Shown: one piece after another, positions 9,548-18,500 of the stretch
How positions within the stretch are numbered: position 1 is the first letter of the stretch
How the letters are laid out: each line of letters begins with the position of its first letter
DNA from: an uncultured Clostridia bacterium
GTDB taxonomy: Bacteria; Bacillota; Clostridia; Oscillospirales; Acutalibacteraceae
Direction of reading: 5' to 3'
DNA length: 64,000 nucleotides
Assembly: GCA_944380875.1 (NCBI GenBank)
Contig: CALWJA010000099.1
Span: forward strand, 1-64,000
Made by a program: the position numbers and the translations under genes
The notes under the pieces: generated by a model
Database searches by the model: none
What the model was told of the DNA's origin: nothing
Seen by the model: the letters and a program-made list of their open reading frames with translations, nothing else

Positions 9548-10435
9548 ATGGTTGAATATAAGTCTTGGGAAAACAGGATTTTTGATACAGTCGTCCTATT
9601 TATATTGCTTTTGATGACCGTGATCTGCCTTTTGCCTCTTTTAAATGTGTTGGCTCTTTCCTTCAGCGACAAGCAGGCTGCCCTGGCCGGTGAGGTGGGC
9701 CTCTGGCCTGTAAATTTTACATGGTCTTCCTATGAATATCTTGTGGCCGACAGCCGCTTTTTTGCCGCTTTCTGGGTCTCCACCAAAAGGGTAATTTTGG
9801 GCGGCGGATTGAACCTGATTTTAACACTGCTCATGGCTTTCCCTCTATCTCTGGAGAAGAAGGAATTTCCTTCCCGGAACCGGTATATGTGGCTGGTGGT
9901 TTTCACCATGCTTTTTAACGCAGGCTTGGTTCCCTGGTATTTTGTCATTAAATATACAGGTATTATGAATACGATCTGGGCGCTTGTGCTTCCCGGCGCG
10001 GTTCCGGTTTTCAATGTAATCCTGCTGATGAATTTTTTCCGGGGAATCCCAAAGGCGTTAAAGGAACAGGCTTCCATAGACGGCGTAGGCGCTCTGGGGC
10101 TTTTGTTTAAAATTTATGTGCCCCTCTCTCTTCCGGCCATAGCGACAGTCACGCTTTTCAGCGTAGTAGGCCACTGGAATAATTTTTTTGACGGCATGCT
10201 GCTGATCAATTCCCCGGAAAAGGTTCCGCTGCAGACCTATATCCAGTCCCTTGTAGTGCGTATTTCCGATCTGTCTCAAAATAATTTGACAGCGGAGCAG
10301 CTGACGGAAAAAATGTCTCAGAGGACATTCAACGCCGCGAAAATTGTGGTTTCAGCGGTACCCATTCTGGCAATTTATCCTTTTATGCAGAAGTATTTTG
10401 TAAAGGGCATTACGCTGGGATCGGTTAAGGAATAA
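9548..10435 (+). CDS. ABC sugar transporter permease (LplC/YtcP type)
   Basis: 295 residues with about six transmembrane helices and the EAA-loop variant KEQASIDGVGALGLLFKIYVPL. It is the second half of the heterodimeric channel with the preceding gene. ATG 9548 is chosen because AGGGAGGGG ends at about 9540, giving normal spacing; the in-frame TTG at 9542 would be too close. Its 3' end is followed by an intrinsic terminator, so the uptake operon is binding protein, permease, permease. Confidence 0.92.
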   Translation: MVEYKSWENRIFDTVVLFILLLMTVICLLPLLNVLALSFSDKQAALAGEVGLWPVNFTWSSYEYLVADSRFFAAFWVSTKRVILGGGLNLILTLLMAFPLSLEKKEFPSRNRYMWLVVFTMLFNAGLVPWYFVIKYTGIMNTIWALVLPGAVPVFNVILLMNFFRGIPKALKEQASIDGVGALGLLFKIYVPLSLPAIATVTLFSVVGHWNNFFDGMLLINSPEKVPLQTYIQSLVVRISDLSQNNLTAEQLTEKMSQRTFNAAKIVVSAVPILAIYPFMQKYFVKGITLGSVKE

Positions 10436-10474
10436 AGACGAAAAAGGTATTCTTTATATGTGTAACAAAAAGGA

Positions 10475-10516
10475 CCAGGCGGGAAATCTAAAACAGTTTT
10501 CTTGCCTGGCTTTTTT
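10475..10516 (+). terminator. Intrinsic terminator of the sugar-uptake operon
   Basis: CCAGGC pairs with GCCTGG and, after a small internal mismatch, GAAA pairs with TTTC. A run of six T follows. It lies 40 bases after the second permease stop. Confidence 0.8.
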
Positions 10517-10545
10517 ATTTAGAAATATATGTAAAATAAATTTGC

Positions 10546-10574
10546 TTGACAAGAAATACGTTAATATATACTAT
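10546..10574 (+). promoter_or_regulatory. Sigma-A promoter for the lipoprotein/ABC operon
   Basis: A perfect -35 TTGACA at 10546-10551 and -10 TACTAT at 10569-10574 are separated by 17 bases in AT-rich DNA. The expected transcript start is near 10581, giving a leader of about 195 bases before the lipoprotein gene. Confidence 0.8.
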
Positions 10575-10631
10575 ATAAATATAAACAAAGTTAAATAAAA
10601 TTGTTTAAATAATAGAAAGAAGGTAAAACCA

Positions 10632-10670
10632 ATGGGCATATTTAGAAAGTTCCATTGCATAAAGTCGTGA
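10632..10670 (+). CDS. Possible 12-residue leader peptide
   Basis: A short frame, MGIFRKFHCIKS, sits just downstream of a strong promoter and behind an AGAAGG ribosome site with about 8-base spacing. It is followed by an inverted repeat (CCCTAAAATAA at 10695 onward and CCTTATTTAGGG near 10740-10751) before the lipoprotein gene. The arrangement resembles a translated leader, but at this length chance is a real alternative. Confidence 0.3.
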   Translation: MGIFRKFHCIKS

Positions 10671-10694
10671 TTGTTTGATAAGGTGTGCAGAAAT

Positions 10695-10752
10695 CCCTAA
10701 AATAAAAGGAAAATCTGATGTGCATTCGATGATGGATGCCCTTATTTAGGGG
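10695..10752 (+). repeat. Inverted repeat in the leader of the lipoprotein gene
   Basis: The arm CCCTAAAATAAAAGG (10695-10709) is nearly complementary to CCCTTATTTAGGGG (10739-10752), with a loop of about 29 bases. It ends 24 bases before the next start codon. It lacks a proper T run, so it looks more like a regulatory or stabilising hairpin than a terminator. Confidence 0.5.
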
Positions 10753-10775
10753 CGTTTTAGAAAGCGGGTGAAAAA

Positions 10776-11978
10776 ATGAAGCGGCATTTTTATGGAAAAG
10801 CTATCCGGATCTTCTGCCTGCTGGCAACGGCGTTGCTGCTGGTTTCCTGCGCCCAAACAGAAGCCCCCCCGGAAAGCCAGACGGAGGAGGAAACCATCCC
10901 TCTTCCGGAAAATCTGTTTATTGATTTTAAAGAGGAAGACTGCCCGGCGCCGGGGGAGATATCCGTATACGAAGCGGATTTCTGGCGCCCCGACCAGGGA
11001 GAAACGTTGGAAACTTTAAAGGAGGATCTGCTCCAGTATCCCATTGAAAAAACAGAGATCCATGCGGAAGGGCCCGCTTTTTATACCCGTTCGGGAAATA
11101 GATCAGAATCTCTTCATATTACGGACGGTGGGGAAAGCTTTGGCACGATCAATGGATTTTATGGCACTTTCCGGTATTATGCGTATAAGGATGAAGAAAA
11201 CACTTGGAATCGCATTGGATCCTTGCTTCCCTTGTATCCTGGTATGAGCGAGAATACGGTATACGATCCGAACACATATAACATAAAAACGGAGGAGTGC
11301 AGGGATAAGGAGCTGGGGTTTGCCTCCATGGATTCCGGGATACAAAAGGTGGAAGAGCTTTTCGCCGGATGGGGCGGCCTCCAGATACAATTTACTGAGG
11401 GATACGGCCTGGATTACCAGGAACTGGAAAGACGAAACGCTTTGTATGAGAAAATAGAAGGAACAAACGCGGATTCGGAATCGGCCGAAGGACTGGATTT
11501 TTCAGAAGATGATGAAATCTATGTGCTGTTTTTCCGGCAGGCAGTGGATGGGATTACCCTGGTGGATATTAATTGGTATGCGGGAACGAGGGACATGCCC
11601 AGTACGGAGGGAGGAATTCTGGCTCTCTTCACAAAAGACGGTATGATCGATCTGGAAGCGGTTCATATCTATGTTCCCGGGAAGTCCTTGGAAAAGGTTA
11701 CCCCGATTTCCGCCGGAAAGGCTTTGGAAAATTTAATAAACAAGAAATATAATGTGCCGAAGCTGGAAAGGGAGACTCGCGTTCTTTCCTGCGAATTGGA
11801 ATATGCGGTTGTATATGAGGGGGAGAAATACGCGCTCACGCCGGTATGGGTATTTTTGGTGCAGACAAAAGATGGCTTCCAAGTATGGAACGATCCAGAG
11901 AATCCATTGGATACATTTGAGTATGTTTTGGTGGATGCGAAAACGGGGGAAATTCGAATCACCCCTGAAAGAGGATAA
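10776..11978 (+). CDS. Secreted lipoprotein of unknown function
   Basis: 400 residues. The signal peptide ends in a lipobox (LLVSC, Cys25), then an acidic Pro/Glu-rich linker. The C-terminal half (SAGKALENLINKKYNV, YALTPVWVFLVQTK, YVLVDAKTGEI) has the beta-rich look of YycI/PepSY-like extracellular domains, but I cannot assign a family firmly. It is the first gene of an operon with two ABC-type membrane proteins and an ATPase; the next start is 46 bases downstream. An outer-face sensor or partner of that transporter is likely. Function is unproven. Confidence 0.8.
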   Translation: MKRHFYGKAIRIFCLLATALLLVSCAQTEAPPESQTEEETIPLPENLFIDFKEEDCPAPGEISVYEADFWRPDQGETLETLKEDLLQYPIEKTEIHAEGPAFYTRSGNRSESLHITDGGESFGTINGFYGTFRYYAYKDEENTWNRIGSLLPLYPGMSENTVYDPNTYNIKTEECRDKELGFASMDSGIQKVEELFAGWGGLQIQFTEGYGLDYQELERRNALYEKIEGTNADSESAEGLDFSEDDEIYVLFFRQAVDGITLVDINWYAGTRDMPSTEGGILALFTKDGMIDLEAVHIYVPGKSLEKVTPISAGKALENLINKKYNVPKLERETRVLSCELEYAVVYEGEKYALTPVWVFLVQTKDGFQVWNDPENPLDTFEYVLVDAKTGEIRITPERG

Positions 11979-12024
11979 ATCGCTGCCTCCGCTCCTGCAA
12001 GCGGAGAATATAGGAGAATACAAG

Positions 12025-12828
12025 ATGAAAAAATTTATCCGTCTTTTTGCCGCCGATATGCGCCGGGCTGTGTTTTCCAGAGCCTTTTTCTTCAGCGCCC
12101 TGGGGATCGCCGTTCTCTTGTATATAGCCTCTTATGGGCATATACGTTTAACAGAAGACGGGGTTCCCCAAAACGATGTTGTGGAAGTTGTCAGCCTGGC
12201 TTTTGCAGGAAGTTCTTTATCTACATTGACCGCAGGCATAATAGCGCTGCTTCCTTTCGGCATTTCCTATGCGGAAGAGGTAACGGAAAACAGCGCGCCT
12301 TTTCTGATTATACGGTCTGGGATCCGTTCCTATGCTGCAAGCAAATATATAGCCGCCATGCTTTCCGGATTTTTGGTTATGGTATGTGGTATTTATTTAT
12401 ATGTTCTGTTCTTATCTACCCATCTGCCTGTTTTTAGCGGAGCATATACCAGTGGGGACAATTCAGGATTTGACTATTTTTTATACGAAGGGAAACCGGC
12501 TCTGTATTTCCTTTGTTTCGCCGCCGCCAGCGGGCTTTCCGCCGCTGTTTGCTGCGGCGCCTGCGTATGGATTTCCACATTATTCCCCAACCGTTTTACA
12601 GCCCTCATTGGCCCGGCCTTGCTTTATTTGCTTTTGCTGCGCATATACCAGGGAACGCCCACCCCTCTTCCTTTGCAGTATTCCATTTTGAATTTGGTGG
12701 AGTACACGTATGGCATGGGTTCGGCTCTTGCCACGCTGGGTTATAAGCTGCTGTATATTTCCGTATTTGCTGTTCCTATGGGGTTGAACGCGGCCGGAAA
12801 TATGAGAAGGAGGCTTCAGAATGCATAG
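12025..12828 (+). CDS. ABC-2-type multispan membrane protein
   Basis: 267 residues with about six hydrophobic segments and no soluble domain. ATG 12025 is preceded by TAGGAGAA and fits the family start (basic MKKFIRLF leader, then the first helix). The same frame stays open upstream but that part lies inside the previous gene. It overlaps the next membrane protein gene by 8 bases. With the following permease and ATPase it should form an exporter or resistance-type ABC system of the BcrB/NatB kind. The substrate cannot be inferred. Confidence 0.85.
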   Translation: MKKFIRLFAADMRRAVFSRAFFFSALGIAVLLYIASYGHIRLTEDGVPQNDVVEVVSLAFAGSSLSTLTAGIIALLPFGISYAEEVTENSAPFLIIRSGIRSYAASKYIAAMLSGFLVMVCGIYLYVLFLSTHLPVFSGAYTSGDNSGFDYFLYEGKPALYFLCFAAASGLSAAVCCGACVWISTLFPNRFTALIGPALLYLLLLRIYQGTPTPLPLQYSILNLVEYTYGMGSALATLGYKLLYISVFAVPMGLNAAGNMRRRLQNA

Positions 12829-13687
12829 CTTTAAGAAAGTGGTTCTGTGCGCCTGTTCAAATTTCCGAAAATGGAAATTTTCCGCCCGGGTCTATATGGT
12901 GGGGCTGACAGTTTTGATCTTCGGTTTCTGGAGCGTTGCTGATATTTCCCAATATGCCGCTTCCAGAGGGCTGGGGGTAACTCCCTGGCTGCTGTCCGGC
13001 TACTATTTCATGCCTACTTTGTTATCGGTGTATGGCTTTCTTGTTATTATGCTTTTCAGCAACGCGCCCTTTTCAGACAGCCACGCTCCTTTTCTGGTTG
13101 TGCGGACAGGGCGCCTGCCCTGGATTCTGGGCCAGATCCTGTATATTTTCCTGGCGGCATTTTTGCTGGTGTTTCTGCATTTTTGCATGATTATCCTGCT
13201 CTGCCTCCCCAATGTTGGGTTCAGCTCGGATTGGGGAACGATAATCCGTTCCATAGCCATTGATCCCTCGTTGGCTGGAATGAGCACGATTTTGGTTAAC
13301 TCCGAAATGGTAGGCGCATTCACGGGGCCTGAGGCCACGCTTCTGACAATGCTGCTTATGTGGCTGGTGGCAGTCTTTTTGGGAGCGGTGGTATTCGCTT
13401 TTAACATAATAAGCGGAAAGAATACAGGGATTGTGATAGCCGGATTTTTTGTGTTTATTTCATTTTTTTCCAATTATATGGGCCAGCTGGTGTTTGGTTC
13501 CTGGCTGCAGTATATAGCGCCGGTGAATTGGTGCAGCCTGTATGGATTGAGCTGGAATGGAAACTCTACACTGCCGGGCATCCCCTATGCAATTTCCGTT
13601 TTATCCATTGGATCTATAGTGCTGTTTATACTATCCGGTGTAATTTACTGCAAAAAAGATATGGTATTCCGGAAGGAGGAATTGTAG
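12821..13687 (+). CDS. Second ABC-type multispan membrane protein
   Basis: 288 residues, about six to seven hydrophobic segments. Its start overlaps the preceding gene by 8 bases and its stop abuts the ATPase start with no gap, so the three are translationally coupled. The segment HAPFLVVRTGRLPWILGQILY resembles TENSAPFLIIRSGIRSYAASK of the neighbour, suggesting an old duplication. It likely pairs with that neighbour to form the transport channel. Confidence 0.85.
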   Translation: MHSFKKVVLCACSNFRKWKFSARVYMVGLTVLIFGFWSVADISQYAASRGLGVTPWLLSGYYFMPTLLSVYGFLVIMLFSNAPFSDSHAPFLVVRTGRLPWILGQILYIFLAAFLLVFLHFCMIILLCLPNVGFSSDWGTIIRSIAIDPSLAGMSTILVNSEMVGAFTGPEATLLTMLLMWLVAVFLGAVVFAFNIISGKNTGIVIAGFFVFISFFSNYMGQLVFGSWLQYIAPVNWCSLYGLSWNGNSTLPGIPYAISVLSIGSIVLFILSGVIYCKKDMVFRKEEL

Positions 13688-14371
13688 ATGGCTGAATATA
13701 TTGTGGAGGTAAAAGATGCGGTAAAGAAATTCCGGGATACGGTTGCGTTAAATCATGTGAACGTGGCTTTTGAAAAAGGCAAGATACACGGCGTAATAGG
13801 CAGAAACGGTTCCGGAAAAACAGTGCTTTTCAAATGTATCTGCGGATTTATGGAACTGACTTCGGGAAGCATTTTGGTATCCGGCAAACCGGTGCGGCCT
13901 TCCAAGGCCCAAGACATCGGCATTATCATTGAGGATCCCGGATTTATAGGCTCAATGAACGGATATAAAAATCTGAAACTTTTGGCTTCCATAAACCGGA
14001 AAGTCACGAATGAAGAAATTCGAGAAGTTATAAAAAAGGTGGGACTGGATCCCGAGAGCAAAAAACAAGTGCGGAAATATTCTCTGGGCATGCGGCACAG
14101 GCTGGGGATTGCTCAGGCTATTATGGAACGCCCGAGCCTGCTGCTTTTGGATGAACCCATGAACGGTTTGGATAAAGAGGGTGTTCTGGAAATTCGCCAG
14201 CTCTTAAGAAATCTGCGGGATGAAGGTATAACCATTATCCTTTCTTCCCATTATGTGGAGGATATAGAGGCTCTTTGTGATACGGTCAGCGAAATGGATA
14301 AAGGTGTTCTCACAGTGGGTAAAGAGGCCGGATACGATCTGCAGCAGCTTGTTTCTTCAAAAAAAGAATAA
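13688..14371 (+). CDS. ABC transporter ATP-binding protein
   Basis: 227 residues, a single nucleotide-binding domain of normal length. Visible motifs are Walker A GRNGSGKT near 38-45, signature SLGMRHRLGIAQA, Walker B LLLLDEP, and the switch histidine in LSSHYVEDIEAL. It belongs to the CcmA/BcrA-like exporter ATPases and should power the two membrane proteins encoded immediately upstream. A terminator follows. Confidence 0.93.
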   Translation: MAEYIVEVKDAVKKFRDTVALNHVNVAFEKGKIHGVIGRNGSGKTVLFKCICGFMELTSGSILVSGKPVRPSKAQDIGIIIEDPGFIGSMNGYKNLKLLASINRKVTNEEIREVIKKVGLDPESKKQVRKYSLGMRHRLGIAQAIMERPSLLLLDEPMNGLDKEGVLEIRQLLRNLRDEGITIILSSHYVEDIEALCDTVSEMDKGVLTVGKEAGYDLQQLVSSKKE

Positions 14372-14400
14372 GATTTACAGCTCTTACATGCCAATAAAAA

Positions 14401-14440
14401 GGAGCACAGCGGTTAACATAAACCGCTGCGCTCCTTTTTC
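14401..14440. terminator. Bidirectional intrinsic terminator
   Basis: GGAGCACAGCGGTT pairs with AACCGCTGCGCTCC (one mismatch), with TTTTT on the right and AAAAA on the left. It separates the convergent ABC operon and the minus-strand gene that ends at 14444. Confidence 0.9.
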
Positions 14441-14443
14441 GTT

Positions 14444-15472
14444 TTATAATACATGGATGGTCTCTTTTTTGCCTTTTTGTTGGGAAATACCCAATAGAAA
14501 CACATTCGCTTCTGTTTCAGGTTGCCGGGAAGGTTTCGCGAAGGTATAGTGCAAAGAACCGCCATGAGTGCCCCGGGGGAGTTCTTTCGTATGAAGGCCG
14601 CCGGTAAAAATAGCTGTAGGGCCGTCTGCCCCGCCGATAATACCTATGGAAGCGGATCCTGTGGCCTCCGGAGAAAAACCAAAACCATCTCCTGTTTGGG
14701 GAATGGATATGGAGGAATCGAAGCAGAGTTCTTCTCCCGGGGAAAGAGGAGGACGTATTTCGTATAGGATGGGTGTAACCCAGAGAGGCATGTCTCCGGG
14801 CAGCCGCTCCAACTCCTCTTTTTGGAGATAGAGTGTGTGGAGAATTTGTGTTTCGGGATGGCGAAATGAAATTTCTGTATACCTTCCGCTTCCTTCCCTT
14901 TCACTGACGGTAAATTCCAGTTCCAAGGGAAAAAAGATTTCCCGAGACAGGAATTCCAGGGAAAGGGAAACTACACGGGAAGGGAAAAGAGCGCCCAAAA
15001 CTCCTGTTTTTATAAGCGGGTCAGGGAAAGTCACCCGAAATCTTTGGCAGGAAAAACAAGATTCCCTTTTTATAAAGTTTCCATAGGTTTTCTCTAAAAC
15101 TCTTTTTAGATTCTCGTTTTCCGGCGCCCAAGGCATGTGGAGGAAATTTTGTGAATCCCATTGGGCCGCAGGAATGCCGTTTATGCGGATCGTGCACGGC
15201 AGAATATTTGGGCAGGGATGCTCCCCTTCCAGCCTGCGCAATTGAGCAGGAGAAAAGGAATCTTCCTTTCCGGCATATGCTTTATAAAAATCTCGAACCT
15301 TTTCTTCTTCCGGAAAGGTGAAAAGATCGAAGACAATCCCTTCCTTATACCGATACACGGCGGGGATACACGACCGAATTCCCCATAGCGTAAAGGTGCG
15401 GAGCGTTTTCTGGGATCGGCCTATGAAAAACGAGGATTTTTTATCAAAATCTGAGCTGTAAGAAGGCTTCAT
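14444..15472 (-). CDS. Unrecognised protein with a C-terminal GADGPT motif like that of Na+-pump decarboxylase beta subunits
   Basis: 342 residues. ATG at 15472 is chosen because AAGGAG lies 8 bases upstream; the frame extends further but without a ribosome site. There is no signal peptide or clear transmembrane helix. It has a basic N-terminus, a CFSC pair near 150 and a beta-rich middle. Near residues 276-289 it contains IGIIGGADGPTAIF, almost the same as GVIGAADGPTSIM in the sodium-translocating decarboxylase beta subunit encoded at 59352-60497, where this region carries the key aspartate. The rest of the protein bears no resemblance to that membrane protein. I cannot assign a function. 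It lies 115 bases downstream of the PHP/helicase gene on the same strand and may be cotranscribed. Confidence 0.8.
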   Translation of the reverse strand: MKPSYSSDFDKKSSFFIGRSQKTLRTFTLWGIRSCIPAVYRYKEGIVFDLFTFPEEEKVRDFYKAYAGKEDSFSPAQLRRLEGEHPCPNILPCTIRINGIPAAQWDSQNFLHMPWAPENENLKRVLEKTYGNFIKRESCFSCQRFRVTFPDPLIKTGVLGALFPSRVVSLSLEFLSREIFFPLELEFTVSEREGSGRYTEISFRHPETQILHTLYLQKEELERLPGDMPLWVTPILYEIRPPLSPGEELCFDSSISIPQTGDGFGFSPEATGSASIGIIGGADGPTAIFTGGLHTKELPRGTHGGSLHYTFAKPSRQPETEANVFLLGISQQKGKKETIHVL

Positions 15473-15587
15473 GGAACCGTCTCCTTTTTTGCGCAATACG
15501 GAATGGTTCGATTTGTATGGTTGAGGTATAAAGGGTCTTACCAATCCAAGTTTTTAAACGGGGCATGAAATAAAGAGCGGGAAAGGA

Positions 15588-18500
15588 TTAAAAGAGGCTG
15601 ATTTGCTCCATGGGATCCTCAAGGGTTTGCTTTCGGGAAGCGGGATTGGAAACTTTGATGAGGAGCCCGTCTGGAATATCGGAGAGAAAGGAGGAAGGTT
15701 CTTCCGGCGCAGTGAGAATCAGCTCTTCCTTTGCCCTGGTGATACCCACATATAAAAGTCTCCGTTCTTCTTCCGGATCTGTTTTATATCCGGGAGATTC
15801 CAGAGGTATCCTGCCTTTCTGTATTCCACAGAGAAAAACCACCGGGAATTCCAGCCCCTTGGAGCCATGCATGGTCATCAGGGAAACGGCGTCGGGATTA
15901 TAACTGCGGCCGGAACTTCTGGAAATATCGCCTTCCGTACCCAGAGCGATTGTATCGAGAAAATCCGCCAGATTTCCGTGAAGGGAGGCAATCCCCAAAA
16001 GCTGATCCATGGGTGCGGATCCTGTATAGCCTGTTTCCTCCGCCCAGGTTTCCAGAAGGGATGCAGGGGATTCCTGAAGAAGGCGGGGAAGATAGGATAA
16101 GGCAAGGGAAGCCCATACCCGCACGCCTCCCTCTGCCCGCAGTTCAGCAGGCAGGTTTTCCAGAAATTCTTCCCGTTTCGTATCGGCCGTAAGAGGCCCG
16201 GAAGAGAGGGAGATTTCCGAAAAAGCCTTTGCTGTTTTCCAGGAAAGGGCTTCCGAACATCCCCAAACAAGCTGCAGACAGGTTTTCAGGGAAACACAGT
16301 CCTCCGGATGGAGAAGGGAACGGAAGAAACCTAAAGTTCCCCGGACAACGGGCTCTGCCAGCAGGCGGTCTCTTCCTGTAACGGTATAGGGGATCCCTTC
16401 TGTCAGGAGGCTTTTTTCCAGCAATTCCGCCTGCCGGTGGGTGCGGTATAAAATGGCGATGTCTGCAAAAGAGTGGACAGATTCTTCTCTTCCGGAGCCG
16501 GAATGAGCGGAGAGCATATCCACGCCCCCCACCATGCGGTTGATTTCTTTGGCAATACAAATCGCTTCCGAAAAAGGATCCGACGGGAGAAAAAGCCGCG
16601 GCAAGCCGCCATTATTTCGGGCAGGTTCCAGGGCGGAAAAGGCGGCGTCCTTGTGTTGATTTTGGATCACAGGCAGGGCGCAGTGGAGAATTTCCGGTGT
16701 GGAGCGGTAATTTTTACGCAGATGGATTTCTTTTGCCCCGGCGTAATCTTCTGCGAACCGGGAAAAGCAGAGGGAGTCGGATCCCCGGAATCCATAAATA
16801 GCCTGATCCGGATCCCCGATGACAAAAATTTCCCGCCCCGCGCGGTTCCAGGCTTTTAAAAGAGCGTATTGGATGGGGTTTATATCCTGAAACTCATCTA
16901 CAAGAAGATAGGTAAACGATTCCATGGGCTGGCTGCTGCTTTGCGCTTGAGCCAAAGCTTCCAGAAGGATATCGTCATAGTCCATAGCGCCGTATTGCTC
17001 TAGAGCGGCGCAATAAGACTCATAAAGCTTTTTGGGAAGGTCTTCCCTTTGGAGCGCCGTGTTTGTATCCAGGCTGTTTTTAACGGCGGAAATCTTCTGC
17101 ACCAGCTTTCTGGCGGTTATTTTTCTTTCCGAAGGGCCGGGTTCATATTCCCGCAAGACCTCTTCCGCCAGGGTAAGGCATCCAAATTCATCCAGAAGGC
17201 TGCCCTTTCCGGATCCTTTTTGCAGATATTTCATGCAGATGGAATGGAATGTTCCGATCTGAATAGAGCGAACAGCGTGTTTACCCAGCATCTCTTCAAG
17301 CCGCTCGCGCATTTCCCCAGCAGCTTTTCGTGTAAAGGTAACAGCCGTAATTTGGGATGGTTTCACTCCCCGGGCTTCCATAAGATAGGCAATTTTTGCC
17401 GTCAGGGTTTTTGTTTTTCCCGTTCCCGGCCCTGCGATTACAGAAACGGCAGACCCTTCCCATGTAACAGCTTCCTTCTGTTCCGCATTCAGACCCAGCA
17501 GGGAGCGGAAAGAGAGGTCGCTTTTAGAAGGAGATTCTATTTTGGGAAGGGATTCCAAAGTTAGCTGCAGAGGGACTTCTTCATCCGAAGGGGAGAAAAG
17601 GGGGAGGGACTCTTCTTCTTTTTCCTTTTTTTCCGGGAACCCCGCCCCCGGAAAAAAGGAAAGCTGCCCGGAATAGAACTGGATCTCTTCCGGCGTGAGA
17701 ATCTCTAGCTTCCCGTATTCCCCGTCATAGCCGGGTATCCATTTTACCTTTCCTTCCCGAACCCGGCGGACGCCTTCCGCTGCGCAGGGGCCGGCAACCT
17801 GCTCAATATCCGAAAGGGAAGATTCCCGAAGAATATGAAATTCCGGCCCTAATTCGTTTAGAAGGGAGAAAAAGCGGGTGCTGGCTTTTTTGCTGCCTGC
17901 GGAAACGCCCAGGGAAGCTCCAACGACCTCTCCCAGAGGGACAAGGCTCTCAAAGGGTTTTGCGTTGGCGCGCTTGGCGCCTTCAGGGCGGTCCGCCAAT
18001 TCTTCTACTCTGTGGAGAACACCGGTAGTAAGCTTTTTTCCGCAGATAGGGCAGACTCCGCCCGTTTCCCGGGCCTGAGAAGGGGATAGGCACTGATGGC
18101 AGTTCCGATGGCCGTCGAAATGATATTTCCCTTCTTCCGGGAAGAATTCGATGGTTCCTTCAAAGCCTTTTCCCGTCTCTATAGCTTGTTTCAGGCCACT
18201 GAAGGAGAGTTCCCCATCTATGAGGTTGGCTTCCCTGCCCAGTTTTTGGGGGGAATGGGCGTCGGAGTTGGAAACGAGGGTATAGGAATCCAGCGCAGAA
18301 AGCCGCCAGTTCATGGGCGGGTCGGAGGAAAGGCCTGTTTCCAGGGCATGAATATACGGGGTCATATCCTCATAGCATTCCTCTATGGTGTCAAAGCCGG
18401 AAAAAGCCCCGAAAAGAGAAAAGTGGGGTGTCCATATATGTGCCGGAATTAAAATCGCGGAAGGGCAGCAGGTAAGGACGATTTCAAAAAGATCCCTACT

